From assembly GCA_900540365.1 (NCBI GenBank), contig UQFN01000015.1:1-18096 (forward strand): a stretch of DNA of 18,096 nt, read 5' to 3'. This DNA is from an uncultured Mollicutes bacterium. Lineage in GTDB: Bacteria > Bacillota_I > Bacilli_A > RFN20 > CAG-826. A model generated the notes under the pieces. The model saw only the letters and a list, made by a program, of their open reading frames with translations, was not told where the DNA came from and did no database searches. The first letter of the stretch is position 1. Each line of letters starts with the position of its first letter. Shown piece after piece: positions 1 through 7,531 of the stretch. The translations under genes and the position numbers were made by a program.

Positions 1-60
1 CATTAATTTATTTCCTCCCAAAATCTAGGTATAAATTTTGGGTTTCACGCTAAACCTCAC
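1..60 (-). promoter_or_regulatory. 5' leader and start of a gene leaving the left edge
   Basis: On the minus strand the window ends in an ATG (complement of 1-3) preceded by a strong ribosome binding site GGGAGG (complement of 14-19) about 10 nt upstream, so a further minus-strand gene begins here and its body is outside the window. Its leader can form a hairpin with arms at 17-24 and 35-42 (CCCAAAAT/ATTTTGGG) that takes up part of the ribosome binding site. A competing upstream hairpin has arms at 41-45 and 52-56 and shares two bases with the first. No coding identity can be given. Confidence 0.55.
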
Positions 61-66
61 TATTTT

Positions 67-993
67 TTAAAAATCATTTTCTTCTTTATGATCTAAAGGA
101 TTAACATGAACTAAAATATGTTTTACTTCTTCATGATTTTTTAAGACCTCTAAACGAATGTTATCAGCAATTTCATGAGCTTGAAATAATGACATATTTC
201 CATCTAAGCTAATTTCAACTTCAATAAAAATACGATTACCAACCATTCTTGCTCTAAAAGCATCAATATGAACAACTTCTTTAAAAGAATTAATATCTTT
301 TTTAATTTTTTCTACAACTTCATTATCAGGAGCTTTATCTAATAATAAAGAACTGTTTTCAATTAAAATTTTTATTGCACCAAAAATAATTAATAAGCCA
401 ATAATTAATGAACAAATTGGATCAATCATATTTAAGTTATCATTATTAGTAAACATGATAACTAAAATAGAAATTAAAGAAATAAATGTAGAGACACTAT
501 CACTTAAATGATCTAAACTTTGAGTTTTTAATAATACTGATTTAGTCTTTTTGTAATTAATAAATGTATAAACAAATAATAATCCTTTAACTACTAAAGC
601 TACTACTGCAAAAGCTAAAGCATAAATAATATTACTAGTATCAGCATCTAAATATTCTTTATTAATTAAAGAATTAATTGAATCATACATTAAAAAGATT
701 GTTAAACAAATTAATACTGTTGAAAAAATTAAGCAAAATAAAGATTCAATTTTAGCATGTCCAAAATGATGATTATTATCTGCTTTTTTACTACTTGCTT
801 TACTAGCAAAAAAACTTACTTGAGAAGTAACTACATCTCCTAAGCTATTAATCCCATCATTAATTAAACTTGAAGAATGTCCAATAAATCCTCCAATAAA
901 TTTAATTATTGTTAATAAATAATTAAAAACTACTTGAATTAAACAAACTTTTTGTATGCGTTTAAAATACTGCTCATCTAAAACATTATTCAT
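67..993 (-). CDS. Cation diffusion facilitator exporter, probably Mn(II)
   Basis: This 308-residue protein has the six-TM N-terminal domain and the cytoplasmic C-terminal domain of the CDF family, at normal family length. CDF proteins export divalent metals from the cytoplasm by proton antiport. TM2 contains the conserved SLINDGINSLGD stretch with putative metal ligands N49 and D53. TM5 has DHLSD with D161 and D165. The loop motif HHFGHAKIE (75-83) is also typical. An N-D/D-D ligand set resembles manganese exporters of the MntE type rather than zinc CzcD types (H-D), so Mn export is inferred and not shown. The gene starts 20 nt after the DUF1667 gene and could be co-transcribed with it. It has no Shine-Dalgarno. 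Instead a TATATT box (complement of 1001-1006) ends 7 nt before ATG, so it may also have a leaderless transcript. Confidence 0.88.
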   Translation of the reverse strand: MNNVLDEQYFKRIQKVCLIQVVFNYLLTIIKFIGGFIGHSSSLINDGINSLGDVVTSQVSFFASKASSKKADNNHHFGHAKIESLFCLIFSTVLICLTIFLMYDSINSLINKEYLDADTSNIIYALAFAVVALVVKGLLFVYTFINYKKTKSVLLKTQSLDHLSDSVSTFISLISILVIMFTNNDNLNMIDPICSLIIGLLIIFGAIKILIENSSLLLDKAPDNEVVEKIKKDINSFKEVVHIDAFRARMVGNRIFIEVEISLDGNMSLFQAHEIADNIRLEVLKNHEEVKHILVHVNPLDHKEENDF

Positions 994-1013
994 AATAGAT
1001 AATATAATAATAC

Positions 1014-1355
1014 TTATTTAATTTCTTTGGTAGTAATAATATCAACTCCAGTATTTAGAATATTTTTAATTACTACTTGATGGAGTTTAATTGGTAAATT
1101 AACACTAATTTTATTAATTTCTTCCATAGAAGCAAATAACTTATCTTTAGGTAAAGTATCACTGCTTTTAACAGGACAAACACGAATATTTTCATCATTA
1201 ACTTTAACCGTTGTAGTTAAAATTCTTCGTGGATCAATTGATTCTTGTTTAACATAATTTAATCCACGTAAGCATGTATATCCACTAATATTTTCGCCAT
1301 CAACTACTATATGACATCCTTTAGGACAAACTATACAAATATATTCTTTTTTCAT
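1014..1355 (-). CDS. DUF1667 family cysteine-cluster protein
   Basis: This is a 113-residue soluble protein. The N-terminus has a cysteine cluster C7-x2-C10-P-x-G-C14 and a fourth cysteine at C28 in a CLRGLNY context, typical of DUF1667 and consistent with an iron-sulphur or zinc site. The rest contains the conserved PRRILTTTVKV segment. In many Firmicutes and Thermotogae this family is encoded directly after a GlpA-like dehydrogenase and a small FAD oxidoreductase, and that arrangement is present here. It is presumed to be an accessory or electron-transfer subunit of that complex; its biochemical role is not established. Its ATG shares one base with the stop of the upstream oxidoreductase gene (TAATG), and a GAGGTG ribosome binding site sits 5 nt before it, indicating translational coupling. 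Confidence 0.85.
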   Translation of the reverse strand: MKKEYICIVCPKGCHIVVDGENISGYTCLRGLNYVKQESIDPRRILTTTVKVNDENIRVCPVKSSDTLPKDKLFASMEEINKISVNLPIKLHQVVIKNILNTGVDIITTKEIK

Positions 1356-2608
1356 TAGTTCACCTCTTCAATTAATAAATCAATTTCGTTATATTCTAAG
1401 AAATTAATATCTTTTAAAGTTATATTGACCATTTCACTAGGAATTAAATCAACTTTAATCATTGTTTTAATAATATTATGTTCATCTTTAAAAATTAATT
1501 TACCTTTCTTAATAGGTTTTCTAACTCTAAAAGAGAAATTAACTTCTTTTAAATTACTATCTATGTCAATTTTATTTGGCAATAAATAACCTAAATTATC
1601 TAAAGCATTCGTATAAATTGATTTAATAATCTTTTTAGGTTTTTCAATTAAAGATAAAGCAGCATTTCGTCCAGTTTTTATTGATTCACTAGAAACAAAA
1701 TCAACTAAATCATGAACATGAAGAACATTTCCACAACTATATATTCCTTTAATTGAAGTTTCGTTATTTTGGTTTACAAAGGCTCCTTTAGTTTTTTCAT
1801 ACACGGCACAACCAGCATCATTTAATAAAACATTATAAGGATATAACCCTACACTTAATAACAAAGTATCGCATTTAATAATTTGTGCCGTTGAATAAAT
1901 TGGTTTTAAATTATCATCAACATCACAAATTTCAATAGCTTCTAGTTGGTTTTTACCTATTATTTTTGTAACTGTATTATGAAGTTTTAATGGAATATTA
2001 AAATCATTTAAACATTGAACGATATTACGGTTTAAACCATTTGAATATGGCATTAATTCACTAACTCCAATTACATGAGCTCCTTCAAGTGTCATTCTTC
2101 TTGCCATAATTAAGCCAATATCACCACTACCTAAAATATAAACATTTCTACCAACTAGATATCCCTCTAAATTTAGATATTTTTGTGCTAATCCAGCAGT
2201 AAATACACCATTTGGTCGATCTCCTGGAATTGAAATTTGGCCATAGGTTCTTTCATTACATCCGGCAGCAAAAATAATTCTTTTAGCTTTTAAAGATTGA
2301 ATTCCTTCTGTATTACAATAAGTTAAAACTAAATTAGGAGTGACACTTAAAACTAAAGTATTTAGTATTGCTTTAATATCACGCTTTTTAAATTCTTCGA
2401 TAAATCTAAAAGCATATTCAGGTCCAGTTAATTCTTCTTTAAAAGTGTGAAGTCCAAAACCACTATGAATACATTGATTTAAAATTCCACCAAGTTCATT
2501 ACTTTTTTCAAATAATACAATATCTTTAATGCCAGTATCATAAGCACTAATTGCAGCAGCTAAGCCTGCACTTCCTCCGCCAATGATTGCAATATCAACT
2601 TCTTTCAT
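1355..2608 (-). CDS. FAD/NAD-dependent oxidoreductase of GlpA-linked type
   Basis: This 417-residue flavoprotein belongs to the pyridine-nucleotide-disulphide oxidoreductase fold. The FAD-binding GGGSAG motif is at residues 10-15. The NAD(P)-binding motif GSGDIG is at 160-165. The second FAD-contact motif (SCGNVLHVHDLVD) lies near residue 290. Cysteines C46 (NQCIHSG) and C117 (AAGCNER) are typical of this subfamily; there is no CxxC redox pair of the thioredoxin-reductase kind. The gene sits between the GlpA-like dehydrogenase (1-nt gap) and the DUF1667 gene (1-nt overlap). The likely role is to pass electrons between the dehydrogenase FAD and NAD(P) within a soluble complex. Its AAGGAG ribosome binding site lies inside the end of the upstream gene. 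Exact substrate and electron acceptor are inferred from context only. Confidence 0.88.
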   Translation of the reverse strand: MKEVDIAIIGGGSAGLAAAISAYDTGIKDIVLFEKSNELGGILNQCIHSGFGLHTFKEELTGPEYAFRFIEEFKKRDIKAILNTLVLSVTPNLVLTYCNTEGIQSLKAKRIIFAAGCNERTYGQISIPGDRPNGVFTAGLAQKYLNLEGYLVGRNVYILGSGDIGLIMARRMTLEGAHVIGVSELMPYSNGLNRNIVQCLNDFNIPLKLHNTVTKIIGKNQLEAIEICDVDDNLKPIYSTAQIIKCDTLLLSVGLYPYNVLLNDAGCAVYEKTKGAFVNQNNETSIKGIYSCGNVLHVHDLVDFVSSESIKTGRNAALSLIEKPKKIIKSIYTNALDNLGYLLPNKIDIDSNLKEVNFSFRVRKPIKKGKLIFKDEHNIIKTMIKVDLIPSEMVNITLKDINFLEYNEIDLLIEEVN

Positions 2609-2609
2609 C

Positions 2610-4043
2610 TTATTTTTCTCCTTTGGCTTCGTATTTAAGAATATTAGTGCCTAATTCGCTATAACAAACTTCTTGTTGAGAGATATTTAATTCACGAGCT
2701 AAAATTTTAACAACTTCAGCTTGGCAGAAAGTTCCTTGACATTTTCCAAAGCCAGATCTAGTTCTTTTTTTAACTCCCTTAACAGTTCTTGCACCACAAT
2801 TTCTTCTAATAGCATCAACAATTTGTCCTTCGCTAACTTTTTCACAACGACAAACAATTTTTCCAAAAGAAGGATCTTCTTTAATTTTAGAATTAATTTG
2901 TTCCATATTACTTAATTTATAATGAGGACGGACATAAGGATTAAATTTTTCATTTACATCTAAATGTAAAATATCTTTAACTAAATTAGACACATATTCT
3001 CCAATAGCTGGACTAGATGCTAGTCCTGGAGACATGATTCCTCCAACAATAATAAATCCTTTATTTACATCACTTTCTTTAATAATAAAATCATCAATAT
3101 CATTATTGGCTCTAATTCCAGCAAATTCACGAATAGTATTTAAATAAGGAATGTTAGGAATTAACTTCTTTGCTGTATCTTTTAAATAATTAAAAGTTTC
3201 TACATCGGTAGCAGTATCATCTAATTCACACGATGTATTACTAGGCCCAACAATATAATTAAATGAGGTTGTTGGAGAAATTAAAACGCCTTTACCAACT
3301 TTAGTTGGACACATAAATAAAGTATGTTTTACCCATGTAGTACTAAAATGATCTAGTAAGATATATTGACCTTTACGAGGAATAATTCTAAATGTTGGTT
3401 TTTCTAACATTTCAACGATTTTATCGCTATAAGTTCCAGCACAATTAATAAGAACTTTACAAGTAAAAATCTCATTATTTTTAGTAAAAACCTTGTAAAA
3501 CTCGTTTATTTTTTCAATTTTTACAACTTCATGATTTAATAAAAGTTCAGCTCCATTATCCATTGCGTTTTCCATTAAATTTACACATAAATTAAATGGA
3601 GAAACAATTCCACAATCTGCGCATAATAAAGCTGAGGTAGCATTTTCGTTTAAATTAGGTTCAAGTTCTAATAATTCTTTATGATCAACAATTCTTGCAT
3701 TAACATTATTTTCTTTAGCACGGTTTAATAATTCAACTAAGATATCATCTTCTTCTTTTGAAAAAGCAACAGTTAATGAACCATTTTTCTTAAAATTAAC
3801 ATCTAATTCTTCACATAGCTTAGGCATCATTTTATTACCTAAAACATTAAATTTAGCTTTTAAAGTATTAGGTAATGGATCATATCCACTATGAACAATA
3901 GCACTATTAGCATTAGTTGTTTCATCTCCAACATCATTATGTTTTTCTAATACTAATGTTTTTACTTTATATCTTGATAGATAGCGGGCACAGCTAGCAC
4001 CAATTACACCACCACCAATAATAATGACATCATAATTATTCAT
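2610..4043 (-). CDS. GlpA-like glycerol-3-phosphate dehydrogenase with BFD domain
   Basis: This 477-residue flavoprotein has an N-terminal Rossmann FAD motif (IIIGGGVIGASCARYLS, about residues 6-23) and a DAO-type FAD-dependent domain to about residue 360. The C-terminal BFD-like [2Fe-2S] domain has ligands C398, C400, C435 and C440 (CxC, then CQGTFC). This layout is the one usually annotated as anaerobic glycerol-3-phosphate dehydrogenase GlpA, which oxidises glycerol-3-phosphate to dihydroxyacetone phosphate. Some relatives oxidise other 2-hydroxy acids, so substrate is not certain. It heads the operon with the FAD/NAD oxidoreductase and DUF1667 genes; no glpK or glpF is visible. The start is supported by CGGAG about 6 nt upstream. 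Its promoter overlaps the inverted repeat at 4064-4088. Confidence 0.87.
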   Translation of the reverse strand: MNNYDVIIIGGGVIGASCARYLSRYKVKTLVLEKHNDVGDETTNANSAIVHSGYDPLPNTLKAKFNVLGNKMMPKLCEELDVNFKKNGSLTVAFSKEEDDILVELLNRAKENNVNARIVDHKELLELEPNLNENATSALLCADCGIVSPFNLCVNLMENAMDNGAELLLNHEVVKIEKINEFYKVFTKNNEIFTCKVLINCAGTYSDKIVEMLEKPTFRIIPRKGQYILLDHFSTTWVKHTLFMCPTKVGKGVLISPTTSFNYIVGPSNTSCELDDTATDVETFNYLKDTAKKLIPNIPYLNTIREFAGIRANNDIDDFIIKESDVNKGFIIVGGIMSPGLASSPAIGEYVSNLVKDILHLDVNEKFNPYVRPHYKLSNMEQINSKIKEDPSFGKIVCRCEKVSEGQIVDAIRRNCGARTVKGVKKRTRSGFGKCQGTFCQAEVVKILARELNISQQEVCYSELGTNILKYEAKGEK

Positions 4044-4063
4044 AAAAATCTCCGTGTTTTTAT

Positions 4064-4088
4064 CTTATTTTACACTTTGTAAAATAAG
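4064..4088. promoter_or_regulatory. Perfect 11-bp inverted repeat, putative operator
   Basis: CTTATTTTACA and its exact reverse complement TGTAAAATAAG flank a 3-nt centre (CTT). The repeat lies between two divergent genes. On the minus strand it contains the proposed -10 box (TAAAAT, complement of 4067-4072) and spacer of the glp-type operon, whose -35 TTTAAA is the complement of 4090-4095 (17-bp spacer). On the plus strand its right arm covers the expected -35 position of the sirtuin promoter. It is therefore placed to control both genes. The regulator is unknown; I do not recognise the site as a standard Rex, Fur or CopY box. Confidence 0.7.
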
Positions 4089-4103
4089 TTTTAAAGAATA
4101 GAA

Positions 4104-4109
4104 TATAAT
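4104..4109 (+). promoter_or_regulatory. -10 box of the sirtuin gene, probably leaderless
   Basis: A consensus TATAAT ends 5 nt before the first ATG of the sirtuin gene. Transcription would begin at or within a base or two of the start codon. No Shine-Dalgarno is present upstream. No good -35 hexamer is visible at 17 bp; that position falls in the right arm of the inverted repeat. Confidence 0.6.
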
Positions 4110-4114
4110 TGTAA

Positions 4115-4861
4115 ATGATGCTAGATGAAAAAGTAAAGACTTTATATGAATTAATAAAAAATGCTAAACACATTGTCTTTTTTGGTGGGGCTGGAGTCTC
4201 TACTGCTAGTGGTATAAAAGATTTTAGAAGTAAAGATGGTTTATATAGCTTACGTTCTAAATATGGTGTCCCTTACGAAATAATTTTATCTCATAGTTAT
4301 TATGAAAATAATCCTGAAACTTTTTTTCAATTTTATAAAGAATTCATGATAAATAAAGAAGCTAAACCTAATATTGTTCATAAATTTTTAGCTAAATTAG
4401 AGAAAACCAAAGATTTAACAATCATCACTCAAAACATTGATAATTTACATCAGCTAGCTGGAAGTAAAAACGTCATTGAACTTCATGGTTCAATTAATCG
4501 AAATTATTGTGAAAAATGTGCTACTTTTTATAATCTAGATGAGCTATTAAGTATTAAATCAACGATTCCTATTTGTCCTAAATGTGGAGGAATTATTAAA
4601 CCAGATGTTGTTTTATATGAAGAGCCTCTTAATCAAAATATAATTGCTAAAGCAATAATTTCTATTGAAAAAGCTGATTTATTGATTGTTGCAGGAACTA
4701 GCTTACAAGTTTATCCAGCTGCTGGATTAATTAATTATTTTTATGGTGATAAAATCGTTTTAATTAATAAAGAACATTTAAATGTAAATAAAAAGACTAT
4801 TTTAACAATCGAAGATGATATGAAAATAGTCTTTGAAAAATTAAATTATTTATTTGGATAA
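4115..4861 (+). CDS. cobB: Sirtuin NAD-dependent protein deacylase (SIR2 family)
   Basis: Sirtuins remove acyl groups from lysines, consuming NAD and releasing nicotinamide and O-acyl-ADP-ribose. This 248-residue protein is the usual bacterial length. The NAD-binding GAGVSTASGIKDFRS motif is at 25-39, the TQNIDNLH motif follows, and the catalytic histidine is H124 in ELHGS. The zinc module has C132-x2-C135 and C154-x2-C157. AGTSLQVYPAAG near the C-terminus contacts NAD. Two adjacent ATGs (4115 and 4118) are possible starts; with the -10 box so close the mRNA should begin at one of them. It is transcribed divergently from the glp-type operon across a shared inverted repeat, and its 3' end overlaps the deaminase gene by 12 nt, tail to tail. 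The family assignment is certain; deacetylase versus desuccinylase activity cannot be decided from sequence. Confidence 0.95.
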   Translation: MMLDEKVKTLYELIKNAKHIVFFGGAGVSTASGIKDFRSKDGLYSLRSKYGVPYEIILSHSYYENNPETFFQFYKEFMINKEAKPNIVHKFLAKLEKTKDLTIITQNIDNLHQLAGSKNVIELHGSINRNYCEKCATFYNLDELLSIKSTIPICPKCGGIIKPDVVLYEEPLNQNIIAKAIISIEKADLLIVAGTSLQVYPAAGLINYFYGDKIVLINKEHLNVNKKTILTIEDDMKIVFEKLNYLFG

Positions 4862-5248
4862 TTCTTTACGCCACCATAATGGCAACAAATCAACGATTTT
4901 AACCACTTTTAGTGGATTTAATGAAACAAGTAACTCAGTATCTTCTGTTAAGTCACCAAGTTGGAGCATAAATTCTCGACAAGCTCCGCAAGGAAGCATG
5001 ATTTTTCCTGACTTATGAACAACAACAATCTTTTTTATTTTTTTAACTTCATTAGTAAGCATATTAGAAATTGCGTTTCTTTCAGCACACATTCCTAAAG
5101 AACAAGACATATCAATGTTTTTACCTAAATATACTTTCCCAGTTTCACTTTCTAAAGCGCAACCAACACTTCCAATCTCACAATCTTTAGTTTTTAAACT
5201 TTCATTAGAGACACTAAAGGCTTTTTTGTATAACTCGCTAAATTCCAT
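4850..5248 (-). CDS. Cytidine deaminase-like zinc hydrolase
   Basis: This 132-residue enzyme has the zinc-dependent deaminase signature C54-A-E56 and P86-C87-G-A-C90, where E56 shuttles the proton and C54, C87 and C90 bind zinc. Cytidine deaminases convert cytidine or deoxycytidine to uridine and form tetramers. The canonical nucleoside-binding pair N-x-E is N44-I-D46 here, and the usual N-terminal F-x-N motif is not recognisable, so the substrate may differ (blasticidin-deaminase-like relatives share the fold). I start at the second methionine (MEFSELYKK) because CGGAG lies just upstream of it. The longer frame to 5314 would translate the promoter, where TATAAT (complement of 5270-5275) lies. 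Pyrimidine salvage fits with the uracil phosphoribosyltransferase elsewhere in the window. Confidence 0.85.
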   Translation of the reverse strand: MEFSELYKKAFSVSNESLKTKDCEIGSVGCALESETGKVYLGKNIDMSCSLGMCAERNAISNMLTNEVKKIKKIVVVHKSGKIMLPCGACREFMLQLGDLTEDTELLVSLNPLKVVKIVDLLPLWWRKELSK

Positions 5249-5269
5249 ATATATACTCCGTGTATAAAG

Positions 5270-5302
5270 ATTATAGTAGATATTTAGTATAATTTCTACT
5301 AT
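5270..5302 (-). promoter_or_regulatory. Promoter and inverted repeat upstream of the deaminase gene
   Basis: A minus-strand -10 TATAAT (complement of 5270-5275) lies 21 nt before the start codon. An inverted repeat with 8-bp arms (ATAGTAGA at 5273-5280 and TCTACTAT at 5295-5302) spans the region between the -10 box and the expected -35 position. This placement suits a repressor site, but in such AT-rich DNA chance cannot be excluded. Confidence 0.4.
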
Positions 5303-5371
5303 TTTAAAATACAATGATTTTCTAAAATTTTGTCATTTTAAGAAAAAACCCTTTAAAAGTCAATTAAAAAT

Positions 5372-5397
5372 AAAAAAGGCTTTTTCAAGCCTTTTTT
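5372..5397 (-). terminator. Rho-independent terminator of the lipoprotein gene
   Basis: A perfect 11-bp stem AAAAAAGGCTT/AAGCCTTTTTT with a 4-nt loop lies just beyond the lipoprotein stop codon. On the minus strand the stem is followed by further T residues. The A/T symmetry means it could act in both directions. Confidence 0.85.
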
Positions 5398-5413
5398 AAA
5401 GAAGGGTTTATTA

Positions 5414-6313
5414 TTAAGCAATTCTTTCGTAAGTTATTGTTCCATCTTCTAAAGTAACTTTTTTAAAGGCAACTAAGAAGAGGTCTTCATCTTTATGATC
5501 ATCTTCATAATATATACGATATACAACTTCATTATTGATTAATTTTCTAACTAATTCATATTCTTGACCATTAAGTTCATATTCAATTTCATCTTTATTT
5601 CCTTCATGTTCAACTTCAATTGAATATTCTAACTTTTTAATTCCATTTTCTACTAATAAATATTCAAACTCAGTACTATTTTCATTTCTTTCTTGTTCAG
5701 TTTCTTGTGAAACTTTTACATATGAATTATTTCCTAAAATGATTCTAAATTCTCTTTCTACTTCTTGTTCATCACTTTCTTCTTCTGAAGTAATTAAACT
5801 AACAAATTCATATTTGGTATTTTCATCAAATAATGCATAACCTTCGAGTTTTTCAAATGTTTCAATTTCATCCTTATCTTCGTTTTCTACTCTTGAAGTC
5901 TTATTATAAACTAATGTATAGCTTTCATCTTGCAATAAATGATTTTTAAAATTAATAACTTCTTTAAATTGATAAGTAACCTCGTTTATAACTGTTTCTT
6001 CTTCAACTACTGTCGAGGTGAAAGTACTTCCATTATCTAAAATTAAATCGATAGTTGGTAACATTTCTTTAATTTTATCAGCATCAGTATCACTGATTGC
6101 GTTTGTTTTCATTAATTTTAAATTTGTTTTTGTTGTATTTAAATTAGCAACTAAATTCATTGAAGTTGCTGCTTCTAATCTAAAAGTTTCTTCTTTTGTT
6201 AATTCTTGATTTGAACTAATAGAATTTTTAATATCACTAAAATCGCAACTAGCTAGCACACCAACTCCTAATCCAAGCATCCCAGCTACTAATAATAAAT
6301 TTGTTTTTTTCAT
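5414..6313 (-). CDS. Secreted lipoprotein, paralogue of the adjacent membrane protein ectodomain
   Basis: This 299-residue protein has a lipoprotein signal peptide: MKKTN, a hydrophobic stretch and the lipobox LASC with lipidated C23. I use this methionine because AAGGAGA lies 8 nt upstream; the longer frame to 6340 begins inside the promoter. After a linker, a helical segment (about 74-94) leads into a strongly acidic, beta-rich region (100-299). The order of segments (YQFKEVINFK at 114-123, a DEIETFEKLEGY stretch near 148, DEQEVEREF at 181, KLEYSIEVE at 227) runs parallel to the ectodomain of the membrane protein encoded next door (YKFADEFKYK, EEITSFEGIY, NEQEIEVTAIF, KIEYEFENN). I do not recognise a named family. 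A terminator separates it from the upstream sigma operon, but it carries a promoter nearly identical to that of the sigma gene, so it is probably part of that regulon. Confidence 0.85.
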   Translation of the reverse strand: MKKTNLLLVAGMLGLGVGVLASCDFSDIKNSISSNQELTKEETFRLEAATSMNLVANLNTTKTNLKLMKTNAISDTDADKIKEMLPTIDLILDNGSTFTSTVVEEETVINEVTYQFKEVINFKNHLLQDESYTLVYNKTSRVENEDKDEIETFEKLEGYALFDENTKYEFVSLITSEEESDEQEVEREFRIILGNNSYVKVSQETEQERNENSTEFEYLLVENGIKKLEYSIEVEHEGNKDEIEYELNGQEYELVRKLINNEVVYRIYYEDDHKDEDLFLVAFKKVTLEDGTITYERIA

Positions 6314-6337
6314 ATTTTTGTCTCCTTTTTTTAAATT

Positions 6338-6373
6338 CACTATAAAAACGAATATAAAAAATAAATTATTGGA
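6338..6373 (-). promoter_or_regulatory. Putative ECF-type promoter of the lipoprotein gene
   Basis: Read on the minus strand: TCCAAT (complement of 6368-6373), a 15-nt spacer, then TTCGTTTTTATAGTG (complement of 6338-6352). The same arrangement occurs upstream of the sigma-factor gene with one mismatch in each element. The CGT core lies 17 nt after the upstream hexamer, as in many ECF sigma promoters. TATAGT inside the box could also be read as a weak housekeeping -10. Confidence 0.55.
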
Positions 6374-6391
6374 ATTTTTTAAAAAAATAAA

Positions 6392-6419
6392 AAAATTATT
6401 TAGTTTCCTAAATAATTTT
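6392..6419 (-). terminator. Terminator of the sigma-membrane protein operon
   Basis: A perfect 12-bp stem AAAATTATTTAG/CTAAATAATTTT with a 4-nt loop lies 24 nt after the stop of the membrane protein gene. On the minus strand it is followed by a T-rich run. All stem pairs but two are A-T, so termination may be leaky. Confidence 0.7.
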
Positions 6420-6442
6420 CCTTATATCTATTAATTTTTAAC

Positions 6443-7531
6443 TTATAAAGTTAAAGTAATATCATTACAAATATATGTTCTTGTATTATTATCATTATAA
6501 ATTACTTTTATAATATAATTTCCTTCAAATAAATTGGATTCATATTCAGCTTCAAATTGATAAATATTATTATCTATTGGTCTTATGTTATTAAACTCAC
6601 AACTTATATCATTATATTTTGCTTCATAAGAAAATTCCATTTCATTATTTTCAAATTCATATTCAATTTTTTCAATAAAATTATCCTCATCTCTTAAATA
6701 ATCTTGATATGATTCATAAATTGTATAAGAAAAGGAATTTTCTGAAGAATGATTTTCAAATTCGCTTTCTTTTTCAACGATATAAGTATATGAATTAATA
6801 TCTTCTAAATTTGTAAAGATAGCAGTAACTTCAATTTCTTGTTCGTTAATTTCGGTTTCTTTTTCTTCAATAAATTGAGCTTTAAAGTAATTATTATTAA
6901 AAGTATATATTCCTTCAAATGAAGTTATCTCTTCATCATCATCTTTTGAATTGTTAATTTCGTTATGATATAAAGTAGCAAAAATTTCTGTACTATCTTT
7001 ATATTTAAATTCATCAGCAAATTTATAAATTACATTATCATATTCAAAATTAACTTCTCTTGTAAAAACTTCTATTTCATCAAATTTAAATATTTCATTA
7101 ACACCAAGTTGAATCTTTTCATAAATATTAGCAATTTCATTTAATTCATTTTCATTAATTTGATTAGTCTTTGATTTACTTAAATTCATTAAATTTGTAA
7201 TGTTTTGAGCATTATTAACATTTGTTAAAGAAGAAAATGTTAATAATTGTTTTTTTAAATTTGAATTAGTAACTGGCGAAAATATTTGATCATTAGAAGG
7301 TAAATCGTTATATGATTCATTATTATTAATTATTATAAGAGTAGCTGCTATAGCTCCAGATAAAACTAAAGCACTTAACCCGCCAAATAAATATGGATGT
7401 TTAACTTTTTTAGCTTTTTCAGGTTTAGGGGATAATTGATAAGCCTTTAAAATATCTTGACTAGTTGTTTTAATTTCATATTTAGTATTATTTTTAACTA
7501 ATTCAACAACTTCTTTATCATTAATTTTCAT
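6443..7531 (-). CDS. Single-pass membrane protein, putative anti-sigma factor with acidic ectodomain
   Basis: This 362-residue protein has a short cytoplasmic N-terminus (1-46), one TM helix (about 47-68) and a large extracytoplasmic domain (70-362) rich in Glu, Asp and Asn. The cytoplasmic part has no zinc-binding HxxxCxxC anti-sigma motif. Its ATG overlaps the TGA of the sigma gene (ATGA) with a strong AGGAGGT site, so the two are translationally coupled, the usual arrangement of an ECF sigma and its membrane anti-sigma factor. The ectodomain contains a helical segment (126-146) and beta-rich stretches in the same order as in the downstream lipoprotein. C311 and C355 are the only cysteines and could form a disulphide outside the cell. 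Anti-sigma function is inferred from context and topology; no named family was recognised. Confidence 0.8.
   Translation of the reverse strand: MKINDKEVVELVKNNTKYEIKTTSQDILKAYQLSPKPEKAKKVKHPYLFGGLSALVLSGAIAATLIIINNNESYNDLPSNDQIFSPVTNSNLKKQLLTFSSLTNVNNAQNITNLMNLSKSKTNQINENELNEIANIYEKIQLGVNEIFKFDEIEVFTREVNFEYDNVIYKFADEFKYKDSTEIFATLYHNEINNSKDDDEEITSFEGIYTFNNNYFKAQFIEEKETEINEQEIEVTAIFTNLEDINSYTYIVEKESEFENHSSENSFSYTIYESYQDYLRDEDNFIEKIEYEFENNEMEFSYEAKYNDISCEFNNIRPIDNNIYQFEAEYESNLFEGNYIIKVIYNDNNTRTYICNDITLTL

Noticed and set aside
2721..2915. Plus-strand reading frame opposite the GlpA BFD domain
   Set aside because: It is antisense to the conserved Fe-S cysteines and low in complexity (Ser/Asn/Phe-rich).
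6018..6209. Plus-strand reading frame opposite the lipoprotein gene
   Set aside because: It is antisense within a continuous lipoprotein frame with signal peptide and ribosome binding site. Hydrophobicity is a by-product of the opposite strand.
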